A DNA stretch of 64,000 nucleotides from Pseudomonas putida S13.1.2 (lineage in GTDB: Bacteria > Pseudomonadota > Gammaproteobacteria > Pseudomonadales > Pseudomonadaceae). Positions 46,892 through 56,319 of this stretch are shown piece after piece. The stretch is taken from contig NZ_CP010979.1 in NCBI RefSeq assembly GCF_000498395.2, positions 5,920,001 through 5,984,000 of the forward strand. The letters run 5' to 3'. The position numbers were made by a program, and so were the translations under genes. The notes under the pieces are model-generated. The model was not told where the DNA came from. It ran no database searches and was given only the letters and a program-made list of their open reading frames with translations. Each line of letters begins with the position of its first letter. Positions within the stretch are counted from its first letter, which is position 1.

Positions 46892-46994
46892 GGGGCCGCT
46901 TTGCGGCCCATCGCCACACAAGGCCGCTCCTACAAGAGAATGCGATTCCCAGTAGGAGCGGCTTTGCGTCGCGAAAGGGGCGCATAGCGCCCCC
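46892..46994. repeat. hairpin plus REP pair between fpr and mscL
   Basis: A GGGCCGC-TTT-GCGGCCC hairpin (46893-46909) is followed by a REP pair with arms AAGGCCGCTCCTACA and GTAGGAGCGGCTTTGCGTCG. It lies between convergent genes. The first hairpin may terminate fpr. Confidence 0.85.
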
Positions 46995-47001
46995 AGCAAC
47001 C

Positions 47002-47421
47002 TCAAGGCAGCCGATTCTGGTTCTGCGTCTTGAGCAAATCGCGAATCTCGGTCAGCAGGGTCTCTTCAGCCGAAGGCACAGGCGGCACAGTTGGCGCCAC
47101 GGCTTCTTCACGCTTGAGCCTGTTGATCGCCTTCACGCCCATGAAGATGGCAAAGGCAACGATCAGGAAGTCGATCACGGTCTGGATGAACTTGCCATAG
47201 GCCAGCACCACTGCCGGGATGTCACCTTCGCCAGCCTTCAGGGTAATGGCCAGGTCGCTGAAGTCCACCCCCCCGATCAACAGGCCCAGTGGCGGCATGA
47301 CCACGTCTCCGACGAAGGACGAGACGATCTTGCCGAAGGCCGCGCCGATGATGATACCGACCGCCATGTCGACGACATTGCCTTTGACCGCGAAGGCCTT
47401 GAACTCACTGATCATGCCCAT
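47002..47421 (-). CDS. mscL: large-conductance mechanosensitive channel MscL
   Basis: This 139-residue channel opens under membrane tension to release solutes. It shows the typical N terminus [20 protein letters not shown], the TM1 segment [22 protein letters not shown]2 near [18 protein letters not shown], and a charged C-terminal helix. The ATG at 47421 has AAGGA seven bases upstream. Confidence 0.96.
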   Translation of the reverse strand: MGMISEFKAFAVKGNVVDMAVGIIIGAAFGKIVSSFVGDVVMPPLGLLIGGVDFSDLAITLKAGEGDIPAVVLAYGKFIQTVIDFLIVAFAIFMGVKAINRLKREEAVAPTVPPVPSAEETLLTEIRDLLKTQNQNRLP

Positions 47422-47597
47422 GGTTGGTTCCTTGTAACAAAAGGTAAGGTTAACGCAGTGTAAGCCACTTAAACGCTTCATGCGTCGTGTTCAGGGTTAG
47501 TGACTGCGGTTAGAACGAATAGTTTTGTCGCATCCCGAGGCGTTCGAGACACGTCCTGCTCGGCTATCATGGCGGTTTTTTCCAGGAGACCTCACCC

Positions 47598-48968
47598 ATG
47601 GCCAAGGCCAAGCGCTTGTATGGCTGCACCGAGTGTGGCGCGACCTTTCCCAAATGGGCCGGCCAGTGCGGCGAATGCGGGGCCTGGAACACGCTGGTCG
47701 AAACCATGATCGAGAGCGGCGGTGCCGCTGCGCCCAGTAGCGGCCGCGCCGGCTGGACCGGGCAGCAAGCGCAGATCAAGACCCTGGCCGAAGTCAGTGT
47801 CGAGGAAATCCCGCGCTTTACCACCAGCAGCACCGAACTGGACCGTGTGTTGGGCGGCGGCCTGGTGGATGGCTCGGTGGTGCTGATTGGTGGCGACCCT
47901 GGCATCGGCAAGTCGACCATCCTGCTGCAGACCTTGTGCAACATCGCCGTGGGCATGCCGGCGCTGTATGTCACCGGGGAGGAGTCGCAGCAGCAGGTGG
48001 CCATGCGCTCGCGGCGCCTGGGCTTGCCCCAGGACCAGCTGAAGGTGATGACCGAGACCTGCATCGAAACCATCATTGCCACGGCGCGGGTCGAGAAACC
48101 GCGGGTAATGGTGATCGACTCGATCCAGACCATCTTCACCGAGCAGTTGCAGTCGGCACCTGGCGGCGTGGCCCAGGTGCGCGAGAGCACGGCGCTGCTG
48201 GTGCGTTACGCCAAGCAGAGCGGCACGGCGATCTTCCTGGTCGGCCACGTGACCAAGGAGGGTTCGCTGGCCGGGCCACGGGTACTGGAGCACATGGTCG
48301 ATACCGTGCTGTATTTCGAAGGTGAGTCCGACGGCCGCCTGCGGCTGTTGCGGGCGGTGAAGAACCGCTTTGGCGCGGTCAATGAACTGGGCGTGTTCGG
48401 CATGACCGACCGGGGCCTGAAAGAGGTATCCAACCCGTCGGCGATCTTCCTTAACCGCACCCAGGAAGAAGTGCCGGGCAGTGTGGTGATGGCCACCTGG
48501 GAGGGCACCCGGCCAATGCTGGTCGAGGTACAAGCACTGGTCGACGACAGCCACCTGGCCAACCCGCGCCGGGTAACCCTGGGCCTGGACCAGAACCGCT
48601 TGGCCATGTTGCTGGCGGTGCTGCACCGCCACGGCGGTATTCCTACCCACGATCAGGACGTGTTCCTCAACGTGGTGGGCGGGGTCAAGGTGCTGGAAAC
48701 GGCTTCGGACCTGGCGTTGCTGGCGGCAGTGATGTCCAGCTTGCGTAACCGGCCACTGGCCCATGGGCTGCTGGTGTTTGGCGAGATCGGCCTGTCGGGC
48801 GAGGTGCGGCCCGTGCCTAGCGGGCAGGAGCGTTTGAAGGAGGCGGCCAAGCATGGCTTCAAGCGCGCCATCGTGCCCAAGGGCAATGCGCCGAAAGAGT
48901 CGCCGGCGGGGCTGCAGGTTATTGCCGTCACCCGCCTGGAACAGGCCCTGGATGCATTGTTCGAGTGA
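47598..48968 (+). CDS. radA: DNA repair protein RadA
   Basis: RadA is a RecA-like branch-migration ATPase in recombination and repair. The 456-residue protein has an N-terminal CxxC zinc ribbon (YGCTECGATFPKWAGQCGEC). It also has Walker A GGDPGIGKST (Lys105), the RadA-specific KNRFG motif, and a C-terminal Lon-like domain (GGVKVLETASDLALLAAV). AGGAG precedes the ATG. A very long perfect REP inverted repeat follows. Confidence 0.95.
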   Translation: MAKAKRLYGCTECGATFPKWAGQCGECGAWNTLVETMIESGGAAAPSSGRAGWTGQQAQIKTLAEVSVEEIPRFTTSSTELDRVLGGGLVDGSVVLIGGDPGIGKSTILLQTLCNIAVGMPALYVTGEESQQQVAMRSRRLGLPQDQLKVMTETCIETIIATARVEKPRVMVIDSIQTIFTEQLQSAPGGVAQVRESTALLVRYAKQSGTAIFLVGHVTKEGSLAGPRVLEHMVDTVLYFEGESDGRLRLLRAVKNRFGAVNELGVFGMTDRGLKEVSNPSAIFLNRTQEEVPGSVVMATWEGTRPMLVEVQALVDDSHLANPRRVTLGLDQNRLAMLLAVLHRHGGIPTHDQDVFLNVVGGVKVLETASDLALLAAVMSSLRNRPLAHGLLVFGEIGLSGEVRPVPSGQERLKEAAKHGFKRAIVPKGNAPKESPAGLQVIAVTRLEQALDALFE

Positions 48969-48976
48969 TTCGTAGC

Positions 48977-49085
48977 CTGTACTGGCCCTTTCGCGGGCTT
49001 GCCCGCTCCCACAGGTTCAACGCCACATTCAGCGTTGGCGCTGTACCTGTGGGAGCGGGCAAGCCCGCGAAAGGGCCAGTACAGG
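48977..49085. repeat. REP pair with perfect 41-bp arms
   Basis: The arms at 48977-49017 and 49045-49085 are perfect complements over 41 bases, starting CCTGTACTGGCCCTTTCGCG. A 27-base loop separates them. It lies between the convergent radA and permease genes and is the most perfect BIME in the window. Confidence 0.95.
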
Positions 49086-49091
49086 CAAACG

Positions 49092-49121
49092 AAAAAGGGG
49101 CCGACGATGCGCGTCGGCCCC
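49092..49121 (-). terminator. intrinsic terminator of the xanthine-type permease gene
   Basis: Read on the minus strand, GGGGCCGACG-CGCAT-CGTCGGCCCC is followed by TTTTT. It lies 23 bases after the permease stop. Confidence 0.85.
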
Positions 49122-49143
49122 CCTCTCACCGCTCAGTCAGCGG

Positions 49144-50661
49144 TCAATGCTCGGCAACTGCCGCACGCCTGACCGTCTGGTTGCCATGCTCGTCCAGCTC
49201 CAGCAACGGCACTTCGTTCCCTTCGGCATCGAACAGCTTGCCATCCTTGAAGTAGTCGCCATCACGCAGCGCGGAAATGTCGGAGTACTGGATGGTGCGC
49301 TCGTAAGCTGCGGCGAACACGGACTGGTTTTCCGAGTTGCCGGTGGTGAAGTGGTTGAAGATCAGGTTCAGCAGGATGGCCATGATCGCCGCCGAACTGA
49401 TGCCCGAGTGGAAGATGGTCTCGAACCAGTTGGGGAAGTGGTGGTAGAAGTTAGGCGCGGCGATCGGGATCATGCCGAAGCCCAGCGAAGCCGCGACGAT
49501 GATCAGGTTGACGTTGTTCTTGTAGCTGACCTTGGACAGGGTGCGGATACCACTGGCCGCCACCGTGCCGAACAACACGATGCCCGCGCCGCCCAGTACC
49601 GGGGTTGGTACTGCGGCAATCACCCGGCCCATGACCGGCAGCAGGCCGAGCACCACCAGGATCACACCGCCCGTGGCCACCACGTAACGGCTCTTGACCC
49701 CGGTCACGGCCACCAGGCCGACGTTCTGGGCGAACGCGCTCTGGGTGAACGAGCCGAAGATCGGCGCCAGGATGCTCGATGCCATGTCGGCGCGCAGGCC
49801 GTTGCCCAGGCGCTTGGAATCGACCTTGGTATCGATGATCTCACCCACGGCAAGGATGTCGGCCGAGGTTTCAACCAGAGTTACCATGATCACGATGCAC
49901 ATCGACAGGATTGCGGCGATGTGAAATTCCGGCATGCCGAAGTGGAACGGCGTGGGGAAGGCGAACATCGGGCCTTCGGTGACCTTGCTGAAGTCGGTCA
50001 TCCCCAGCGCCCAGGCAATCAGCGTGCCGAGCACCATGGCCAGCAGGATCGACAAGCGCGAGATGGTTGCGCTGCCCAGCTTGCTCAGCAGCAGCACGAT
50101 GGCGAAGGTCAGCCCCGCCAGGCCGATGTTGGCCACGCTGCCGAACTCCGGCGAGGCGCTGTTGCCACCCATCACCCAACGGGCGGCCACCGGCATCAGG
50201 GTCAGGCCGATGGTGGTGATGACGATACCGGTCACCAGCGGCGGGAAGAACTTGGTGATGCGCGAGAACACCGGGGTGATCAGAAAACCGATCAGCGATG
50301 CTGCCATGACCGCGCCGAGCACGCCGGGCAGGCCACCGCCGCCCTCGCTGCTGAGGATTGCACCCATGGTCGCCACACCGGCGAACGACACGCCCTGCAC
50401 CAGCGGCAACTGGCAGCCGAAAAACGGCAGGCCGAGGGTTTGCAGCAGGGTGGCCAGGCCACCGGCAAACAGCGAGGCGGCAATCAGCATGCCGATTTCG
50501 GCGCCGTTGAGGCCTGCGGCCTGCCCCAGGATCAGGGGTACCGCGACGATCCCTCCATACATGGTCAACACATGCTGCAGACCGTAAGCCAGGTTGGCAC
50601 CAAGGCCGAGGTTTTCATCCTCGGGGCGCTTGGCGGGAGACGTGCTAGGGGACGTAGTCAT
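49144..50661 (-). CDS. NCS2-family xanthine/uracil-type permease
   Basis: This is a 505-residue nucleobase-cation symporter 2 protein with about 14 hydrophobic helices. Signature blocks are PLVQGVSFAGVATM, FSRITKFFPPLVTGIVITTI and SFTQSAFAQNVGLVAVTGVK with the conserved Gln/Asn of the substrate site. It is of the xanthine/uric acid transporter type. A long hydrophilic C-terminal tail is present. An ATTGTATACAAT palindrome lies upstream, suggesting control by a GntR-type purine regulator. An A-rich AAAAATAAA also precedes the start. Confidence 0.87.
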   Translation of the reverse strand: MTTSPSTSPAKRPEDENLGLGANLAYGLQHVLTMYGGIVAVPLILGQAAGLNGAEIGMLIAASLFAGGLATLLQTLGLPFFGCQLPLVQGVSFAGVATMGAILSSEGGGGLPGVLGAVMAASLIGFLITPVFSRITKFFPPLVTGIVITTIGLTLMPVAARWVMGGNSASPEFGSVANIGLAGLTFAIVLLLSKLGSATISRLSILLAMVLGTLIAWALGMTDFSKVTEGPMFAFPTPFHFGMPEFHIAAILSMCIVIMVTLVETSADILAVGEIIDTKVDSKRLGNGLRADMASSILAPIFGSFTQSAFAQNVGLVAVTGVKSRYVVATGGVILVVLGLLPVMGRVIAAVPTPVLGGAGIVLFGTVAASGIRTLSKVSYKNNVNLIIVAASLGFGMIPIAAPNFYHHFPNWFETIFHSGISSAAIMAILLNLIFNHFTTGNSENQSVFAAAYERTIQYSDISALRDGDYFKDGKLFDAEGNEVPLLELDEHGNQTVRRAAVAEH

Positions 50662-50728
50662 GGAGCAGGCTCTCTGTTTATTTTTGTGTCGCTACTGTAG
50701 ACAGTTCCTGCAAATGATTACCACAAGA

Positions 50729-50740
50729 ATTGTATACAAT
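50729..50740. promoter_or_regulatory. GntR-type palindrome upstream of the permease
   Basis: ATTGTATACAAT is a perfect 12-bp palindrome 68 bases upstream of the permease ATG. It fits the TNGTNNACNA-like pattern of FadR-subfamily GntR regulators. No regulator gene is adjacent. Confidence 0.45.
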
Positions 50741-50924
50741 ATTTTGATCGGAGCGCGCACAGTGGCGGTCGCCGGATGTGCGAAAACCCAATGCAGAAGG
50801 CGTACCAACTCGGCAAAAGCTGTATTAGAGGGGTGTGTACAAAGCGTTGCTACCCAGGCCTAAAGCTGTCTGGGTAGACAGGAAACACAACGTGGGGAGG
50901 CTATTAGCTAGCTAAGAGATTTCA

Positions 50925-51290
50925 TTATTCGATGAGTTCGCGCAGCTCACGCATCATTTCGGTGCTGTCGGCCACGTTCAATTCCACAAGACGGTGCAAA
51001 TGGCTCATCGAATGGATGTCGATGTACAGGCAGATGAAGCCCAGTCGATCCGGTTCTTCGTGACGCAGTTCGACCTGCATCTGCACTTCGGTCACTTCGT
51101 CGTTGAGCAGGATGTAGGCTTCGAAATCCTGGCTCAGGTCGGGATCCCAGGGTTTAGGGCGTTCGACCAGCAGGCCTTTGAGGGACAGGTCGAGCAGTTT
51201 CACCTCCCAGCAACGTGCGCCCTGGCACAGCCTGGTCGGGGCATCGAACTGGATACGCTGGAAACGGCGGCGTTCGTCGTGATCGCTCAT
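50925..51290 (-). CDS. single PilZ-domain c-di-GMP receptor, MapZ-like
   Basis: The 121-residue PilZ protein has the c-di-GMP-binding motifs RRRFQR (residues 7-12) and DLSLKG (near residue 34). It closely resembles P. aeruginosa PA4608 (MapZ) over its length as I recall that sequence, including SHLHRLVELN near the end. MapZ binds the chemotaxis methyltransferase CheR1 when loaded with c-di-GMP. That partnership here is inferred by homology; the window also holds a diguanylate cyclase (yfiN) and a chemoreceptor (mcpS). Confidence 0.87.
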   Translation of the reverse strand: MSDHDERRRFQRIQFDAPTRLCQGARCWEVKLLDLSLKGLLVERPKPWDPDLSQDFEAYILLNDEVTEVQMQVELRHEEPDRLGFICLYIDIHSMSHLHRLVELNVADSTEMMRELRELIE

Positions 51291-51467
51291 GGCATGGATC
51301 CTCGTTTACGTCCTAAAGTGACATCCTGACTATAGTTAGAATGTTATGTGCATCAGGTACCGCAATCTGGCTGCAGAGGCTCTAGACCAAAGCAAGTGTG
51401 GCAATGCGCGATGACTCGCCCTAGACTCGGTGGGCGGTCTTTCCAATCCACCAGCTGGAAGCTAACC

Positions 51468-53534
51468 ATGAACAACAATAATAGCCTGCTACGCCACATT
51501 CCGTGGCTGGCGCTGGCAGTCATAGGGGCCTGTGCGCTGGGTGTGGTTGCCCTGCGTCGGGGTGAGGCAATCAACGCCTTGTGGATCGTGGTCGCGGCAG
51601 TGGCCATCTACCTGGTTGCCTACCGGTACTACAGCCTGTTCATCGCCACCAAGGTGATGCAACTGGACCCGCGCCGTGCTACCCCGGCGGTGCTCAACAA
51701 CGACGGCCTGGACTACGTCCCGACCAACAAACACATCCTCTTCGGTCACCACTTCGCTGCCATCGCTGGCGCAGGCCCCTTGGTCGGCCCGGTGCTCGCC
51801 GCGCAAATGGGCTACTTGCCCGGCACGCTGTGGCTGATCGCCGGCGTGGTGCTGGCCGGTGCGGTACAAGACTTCATGGTCCTGTTCCTGTCTACCCGCC
51901 GCAACGGCCGCTCGCTGGGCGACATGGTGCGCGAGGAGATGGGCCGCATTCCGGGCACCATCGCCCTGTTCGGCTGCTTCCTGATCATGATCATCATCCT
52001 TGCGGTGCTGGCGCTGATCGTGGTCAAGGCCCTGGCCGAGAGCCCGTGGGGCATGTTCACGGTAATGGCGACCATCCCGATCGCGATGTTCATGGGCATC
52101 TACATGCGCTACATCCGCCCGGGCCGCATTGGCGAGATCTCGATTGTTGGCGTGGTATTGCTGCTGGCCTCGATCTGGCTGGGCGGCGTCATCGCTGCGG
52201 ATCCGGTCTGGGGCCCGGCGTTCACCTTCACCGGCGTGCAGATTACCTGGATGCTGGTGGGCTACGGCTTCGTCGCCGCCGTGCTGCCGGTGTGGCTGGT
52301 GCTGGCGCCGCGTGACTACCTGTCGACCTTCCTCAAGATCGGCACCATCGTTGGCCTGGCCATCGGTATCCTGATCATCGCGCCCGAGCTGAAAATGCCG
52401 GCGCTGACCCAGTTCACAGACGGCACCGGGCCGGTGTGGAAGGGCACCCTGTTCCCGTTCCTGTTCATCACCATTGCCTGTGGTGCGGTGTCCGGCTTCC
52501 ATGCGCTGATCTCTTCGGGGACCACGCCCAAGCTGCTGGACAACGAAACCAACGCCCGCTACATCGGCTACGGCGGCATGCTGATGGAGTCGTTCGTTGC
52601 CATCATGGCCATGGTCGCTGCTTCGGTGATCGAGCCGGGCGTGTACTTCGCCATGAACAGCCCGGCCGCCGTGGTGGGTGCAGACGTTGCGTCGGTGGCG
52701 CAGACGGTCAGCAGCTGGGGCTTCCTGATTACCCCCGAGCAGCTTGAAGCCGTGGCCCGTGACATTGGCGAGCACACCATCCTGGCCCGTGCCGGCGGTG
52801 CGCCAACCCTGGCGGTGGGTATCGCGCAGATCCTGCACCAGGTGTTGCCAGGTGAAAACACCATGGCCTTCTGGTACCACTTCGCGATCCTGTTCGAGGC
52901 GCTGTTCATCCTCACTGCGGTGGACGCCGGTACCCGTGCCGGGCGCTTCATGCTGCAGGACCTGCTGGGCAGCTTCGTGCCGGCGCTCAAACGCACCGAA
53001 TCGTGGGGTGCCAACCTGCTCGCCACCGCTGGCTGCGTGGCAATGTGGGGTTATCTGCTGTACCAGGGCGTGATCGACCCGCTGGGTGGCATCAACACCT
53101 TGTGGCCGCTGTTTGGCATCTCCAACCAGATGCTGGCCGGTATCGCCTTGATGCTCGGTACTGTGGTGCTGATCAAGATGAAGCGTCAGCGCTACATCTG
53201 GGTCACCCTGGTGCCTGCCGTGTGGCTGCTGATCTGCACCACTGCTGCAGGCCTGATCAAGCTGTTCGACCCGAACCCGGCCGTTGGCTTCCTGGCCCTG
53301 GCCAAGAAGTACAGCACTGCGCTGGACGCCGGCCAGGTACTGGCCCCGGCCAAGGACATCGGGCAGATGCAGCACGTGATCTTCAACGCCTACACCAACG
53401 CGGGCCTGACGATTCTGTTCCTGCTGGTGGTCTTCAGCATCCTGTTCTTCGCCATCAAGGTCGGCTACGCCGCCTGGGGCCGCAAGGAGCGCAGCGACAA
53501 GGAAACCCCGTTCCAGGCCTTGCCTGACGCATAA
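51468..53534 (+). CDS. cstA: CstA/BtsT-family pyruvate or peptide transporter
   Basis: The 688-residue carbon-starvation protein family member has many transmembrane helices. Typical blocks are [22 protein letters not shown] (near residue 85), [15 protein letters not shown] and [18 protein letters not shown]. coli BtsT and CstA take up pyruvate, and CstA has also been linked to peptide uptake. The ATG at 51468 follows GGAAG; the frame is open to 51348 without family support. The first codons AACAACAATAAT form an Hfq/Crc-like site. The order cstA-ybdD-yjiA equals the E. coli btsT-yjiX-yjiA operon. Confidence 0.92.
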   Translation: MNNNNSLLRHIPWLALAVIGACALGVVALRRGEAINALWIVVAAVAIYLVAYRYYSLFIATKVMQLDPRRATPAVLNNDGLDYVPTNKHILFGHHFAAIAGAGPLVGPVLAAQMGYLPGTLWLIAGVVLAGAVQDFMVLFLSTRRNGRSLGDMVREEMGRIPGTIALFGCFLIMIIILAVLALIVVKALAESPWGMFTVMATIPIAMFMGIYMRYIRPGRIGEISIVGVVLLLASIWLGGVIAADPVWGPAFTFTGVQITWMLVGYGFVAAVLPVWLVLAPRDYLSTFLKIGTIVGLAIGILIIAPELKMPALTQFTDGTGPVWKGTLFPFLFITIACGAVSGFHALISSGTTPKLLDNETNARYIGYGGMLMESFVAIMAMVAASVIEPGVYFAMNSPAAVVGADVASVAQTVSSWGFLITPEQLEAVARDIGEHTILARAGGAPTLAVGIAQILHQVLPGENTMAFWYHFAILFEALFILTAVDAGTRAGRFMLQDLLGSFVPALKRTESWGANLLATAGCVAMWGYLLYQGVIDPLGGINTLWPLFGISNQMLAGIALMLGTVVLIKMKRQRYIWVTLVPAVWLLICTTAAGLIKLFDPNPAVGFLALAKKYSTALDAGQVLAPAKDIGQMQHVIFNAYTNAGLTILFLLVVFSILFFAIKVGYAAWGRKERSDKETPFQALPDA
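51471..51482 (+). promoter_or_regulatory. A-rich Hfq/Crc-like site at the start of cstA
   Basis: AACAACAATAAT directly after the ATG is four A-R-N triplets and matches AANAANAA. In pseudomonads such sites bind Hfq with Crc and repress translation when preferred carbon is present. This fits a carbon-starvation transporter. Confidence 0.6.
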
Positions 53535-53551
53535 TCGAGAGGACTGCAATA

Positions 53552-53749
53552 ATGTTCAACGACTTGGGTCGACTGGGGAAATACCTGGGGCAGGCAGCCC
53601 GCCTGATGGTCGGCATGCCCGACTACGACAACTATGTCGAACACATGCAGAAGACGCACCCGGACAAGCCGGTGATGAGCTACGAGGCGTTCTTCCGCGA
53701 ACGCCAGGAAGCCCGTTACGGTGGCAAGTCCGGGCCCAAGTGCTGTTGA
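53552..53749 (+). CDS. YbdD/YjiX-family small protein
   Basis: This 65-residue protein of the DUF466 (YbdD/YjiX) family has the segment [20 protein letters not shown] and [15 protein letters not shown], ending in KCC. It is always found downstream of CstA-type transporters and probably assists them. It lies 17 bases after the cstA stop. Confidence 0.92.
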   Translation: MFNDLGRLGKYLGQAARLMVGMPDYDNYVEHMQKTHPDKPVMSYEAFFRERQEARYGGKSGPKCC

Positions 53750-53768
53750 ACCCTAAGCGTTGACCTGT

Positions 53769-53864
53769 CCGGCCTCATCGCCGGCAAGCCAGCTCCCACA
53801 GGTACTGCATAGGCCACAAAGTCTGTGCAGTTCCTGTGGGAGCTGGCTTGCCGGCGATGGGGCC
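53769..53864. repeat. REP pair between ybdD and yjiA
   Basis: CCGGCCTCATCGCCGGCAAG and CTTGCCGGCGATGGGGCC form an inverted pair inside the operon. The yjiA frame is open through it, but no start codon with a ribosome site lies within. Confidence 0.9.
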
Positions 53865-53894
53865 ACTGTTTTTTCCGCACAGGAGATGTTCTGC

Positions 53895-54872
53895 GTGCAG
53901 ACGCCTATTCCCGTAACCGTACTCACAGGCTTCCTCGGTGCTGGCAAGACCACCTTGCTCAAGCACATGCTCAAGGCCGAGCACGGCCTGAAGATTGCCG
54001 TGATCGAAAACGAATTCAGCGAGGCCGGCATCGACAGCCAGCTGCTGGGCGACGAGCCGGTGCAGGTGATGACCCTGGCCAATGGCTGCGTGTGCTGCAG
54101 CATCCATGGTGACCTCACACGCGCCTTGTACCTGCTGCTCGAACGCCTGGACGCAGGCGAGATCGCCTTCGAGCGCCTGGTCATCGAATGCACCGGCCTG
54201 GCCGACCCGGCGCCGGTGGCTCAAACCTTTTTCATCGACGAGGAACTGCGTGAGCGCTACATCCTCGACGGCATCATCACCCTGGTCGATGCTGTTCATG
54301 CCGAACTGCACCTGACCCAGACCATCGCCCAGGCCCAGGTCGGCTTTGCCGATCGCCTGCTGCTGAGCAAGACCGACCTGGTCGAGCCGGCTGCGGTGCA
54401 GGCCCTGCGCGAGCGCCTGGAGCGCATCAATGGCCGGGCTGCAATCCGTGTGGTCGAGCACGGCCGTATCGACCTGGCGGAGCTACTGGATGTGCGTGGT
54501 TTCAATCTCAACCCCGACCTGGGCGCGAACCTGAAACCGATGCTTCGCCCGGTGCTCAAGCCCGCCACCCCCGACCGTATCTCCACCATGGTGCTGCGCA
54601 CGGAAACCGCGCTGGACATCGACCGCCTCAGCGGCTTCATGAACGAGTTGCTGGAAACCCACGGCAAACAGCTGCTGCGCTACAAGGGCGTGCTGAACAT
54701 TGCCGGTGAAGACCGCAAGCTGGTGTTCCAGGGCGTGCTCAAGCTTTACGGTTTCGACTGGGACGCAGAATGGGCCGAGGGTGAAGCCCGCGAGAGCGTA
54801 ATGGTGTTCATCGCCGATGACCTGCCCGAGGCTACGATTCGGGCTGGCTTCGAGGCGCTGGCTGCGGGCTGA
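53895..54872 (+). CDS. yjiA: COG0523 / YjiA-type GTPase
   Basis: This 325-residue G3E GTPase has Walker A GFLGAGKTTLL near residue 10, the CxCC metal motif in NGCVCCS near residue 65, and the nucleotide motif SKTDL. YjiA-like proteins bind zinc and cobalt and are proposed metal chaperones. I prefer the GTG at 53895 because AGGAG lies nine bases upstream and the N terminus MQTPIPVTVLTGFLGAGKTT matches the family. The ATG at 53886 directly abuts that site. The last 41 bases overlap the convergent MetF-like gene. Confidence 0.88.
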   Translation: MQTPIPVTVLTGFLGAGKTTLLKHMLKAEHGLKIAVIENEFSEAGIDSQLLGDEPVQVMTLANGCVCCSIHGDLTRALYLLLERLDAGEIAFERLVIECTGLADPAPVAQTFFIDEELRERYILDGIITLVDAVHAELHLTQTIAQAQVGFADRLLLSKTDLVEPAAVQALRERLERINGRAAIRVVEHGRIDLAELLDVRGFNLNPDLGANLKPMLRPVLKPATPDRISTMVLRTETALDIDRLSGFMNELLETHGKQLLRYKGVLNIAGEDRKLVFQGVLKLYGFDWDAEWAEGEARESVMVFIADDLPEATIRAGFEALAAG

Positions 54873-56319
54873 GCCGCCGCGGCGTTGCGGCCTGGAACCA
54901 CAGCGGCCACGAGCTGCGGTGGCGGGTTTCGACATCGATGCACGGGATCAGGCGCTCGTTAAGCACAGCGGTTTGCCGCACTGCCTTGGCGGTGCGGTAC
55001 TTGACGCTGTGGATGCACTCGCGGTCGCCGAATTCGCAGCGGTTCAGCGCGGTACCACCGCAGGGGCCGTTGGCCAGGCCTTTGGGGCAGGTTTCCGGGC
55101 AGACGTACAATGTGTCTTCCAGCCGGCAACGGCCGCACGTATCGCAACCCACTAGTGGTCGTTTCACCGCACGTTCCACTGTATGCAGCACCTGGGCACC
55201 AACGCGCGTAGCCCACAGCGGCCGGCGTACCGCCCAGCCAAATGCCTTGCTCAGCCCATTGCGGCGGCTGAACAGGAGCGAATGCATGCCGTGCAGCAGG
55301 TGATAGCGTGCTTTTTCTTTGAAGGAAGCATCGACCCGTAATTCGCCCTGGCGCCAGGCCGCTTGTGGCGGGTGGAAGATCACTGCCGGCAGGCCGGGCA
55401 TCTGCCAACTGGCCTGCCAGGCGGGCGCCCACTGCTCCAGCGTGTGGATCTGGGTTTGCCAGTGCTCGATACGGGCTTCCAGGGCCAGCAGCTGTTTGAT
55501 TTCGTGAACCCCCGACAGGTGCACACCGGCGTAACCCATCAGTTTTACACCGATGATCTGCAAGGCCAGGCGGTCGACGCTGCGCGCTTGGGCAAAGGCC
55601 TTGGACTGCGCGGTCTCCGCTTCGAGCATGTCACGCATGGACGGCGTTACGGTAACGCCGGCCACATGGTCAAGCATTGCCGCGCGCCCGTGGGTGAGGC
55701 TCATGAGGCAGGCCAGCATGGGCTTGGGTGTGGGCTGGCGGCCCATCCAGTGCATGGCCTCCTGATGCTTGGCGGCATCGAAACCCAGTTGCAGGGTGAG
55801 GAAGTCGGCGCCTGCTGTCAGCTTTTTCTCGGCCTTGAAATACTGGGCGCCGCCTTCTTCCTCACAGTACTTGAAAGGGTTCAATGCAGCGCCCAGCAGC
55901 CAGTGCGGGCAAGCCTGGCGGGCGATCTGCAGGGCAGCGACCGATTCCAGGTAGCGCACCGGGCGCTGGCCGGGCTCGTGGCCGGGCAGACGGTCGCCGG
56001 TCAGCAGCAACAGCTGGTCGAGGCCCGCGGCGTCCATGCGCTGCAGTTGGCCGAGCAGGTGGTGACGCTCGCGGTCCTTGCCGGAAAAATGCGGCAGGGC
56101 AGGCACCGGGTTGCTGAACGAGGCGAGGGCGTCCAGCGGCGACATGTCCAGCGGGCTGCCGACGCGATCGCCGATGGCCACGGTCATCGGCCAGCCGCAC
56201 AGGTGCGCACGGGCCATGATCGCTTGCATGGCGGCGAAGCGTTCTGCGGAAGGTTTGGGGACGAACTCCATGACGCAGACGAAGTTCTGTTCGCGCAGTG
56301 CGGTTTTCAGCAGGCTCAT
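54832..56319 (-). CDS. MetF-like methylenetetrahydrofolate reductase fused to a MetV-like cysteine-rich domain
   Basis: This 495-residue protein has an N-terminal TIM-barrel resembling MetF (MEFVPKPSAERFAAM start, LLLLTGDRLPGHEPGQRPVR, HLLGAALNPFKYCEEE). Its C-terminal MTHFR_C domain carries CDTCGRC (from Cys392), CPETCP, GPCGG and CEFGDREC. MetV-type domains bind an iron-sulfur cluster in acetogenic MTHF reductases. The physiological donor is unclear. The ATG at 56319 fits the conserved start. It is divergent from the MetE-N gene, and its 3' end overlaps yjiA by 41 bases. Confidence 0.82.
   Translation of the reverse strand: MSLLKTALREQNFVCVMEFVPKPSAERFAAMQAIMARAHLCGWPMTVAIGDRVGSPLDMSPLDALASFSNPVPALPHFSGKDRERHHLLGQLQRMDAAGLDQLLLLTGDRLPGHEPGQRPVRYLESVAALQIARQACPHWLLGAALNPFKYCEEEGGAQYFKAEKKLTAGADFLTLQLGFDAAKHQEAMHWMGRQPTPKPMLACLMSLTHGRAAMLDHVAGVTVTPSMRDMLEAETAQSKAFAQARSVDRLALQIIGVKLMGYAGVHLSGVHEIKQLLALEARIEHWQTQIHTLEQWAPAWQASWQMPGLPAVIFHPPQAAWRQGELRVDASFKEKARYHLLHGMHSLLFSRRNGLSKAFGWAVRRPLWATRVGAQVLHTVERAVKRPLVGCDTCGRCRLEDTLYVCPETCPKGLANGPCGGTALNRCEFGDRECIHSVKYRTAKAVRQTAVLNERLIPCIDVETRHRSSWPLWFQAATPRRLSPQPAPRSQPES

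Noticed and set aside
49147-50700. 517-codon plus-strand frame opposite the xanthine-type permease
   Set aside because: Same reasoning: antisense of a transmembrane protein, no start site, no family.
51489-53549. 686-codon minus-strand frame opposite cstA
   Set aside because: Charged, low-complexity His/Gln/Asp-rich translation typical of antisense of a membrane protein gene.
53760-53894. N-terminal extension of yjiA translated through a REP pair
   Set aside because: There is no ribosome site, and the family start MQTPIPV lies after a good AGGAG. Unlike the YnbD-like case the REP is not bracketed by domain sequence.
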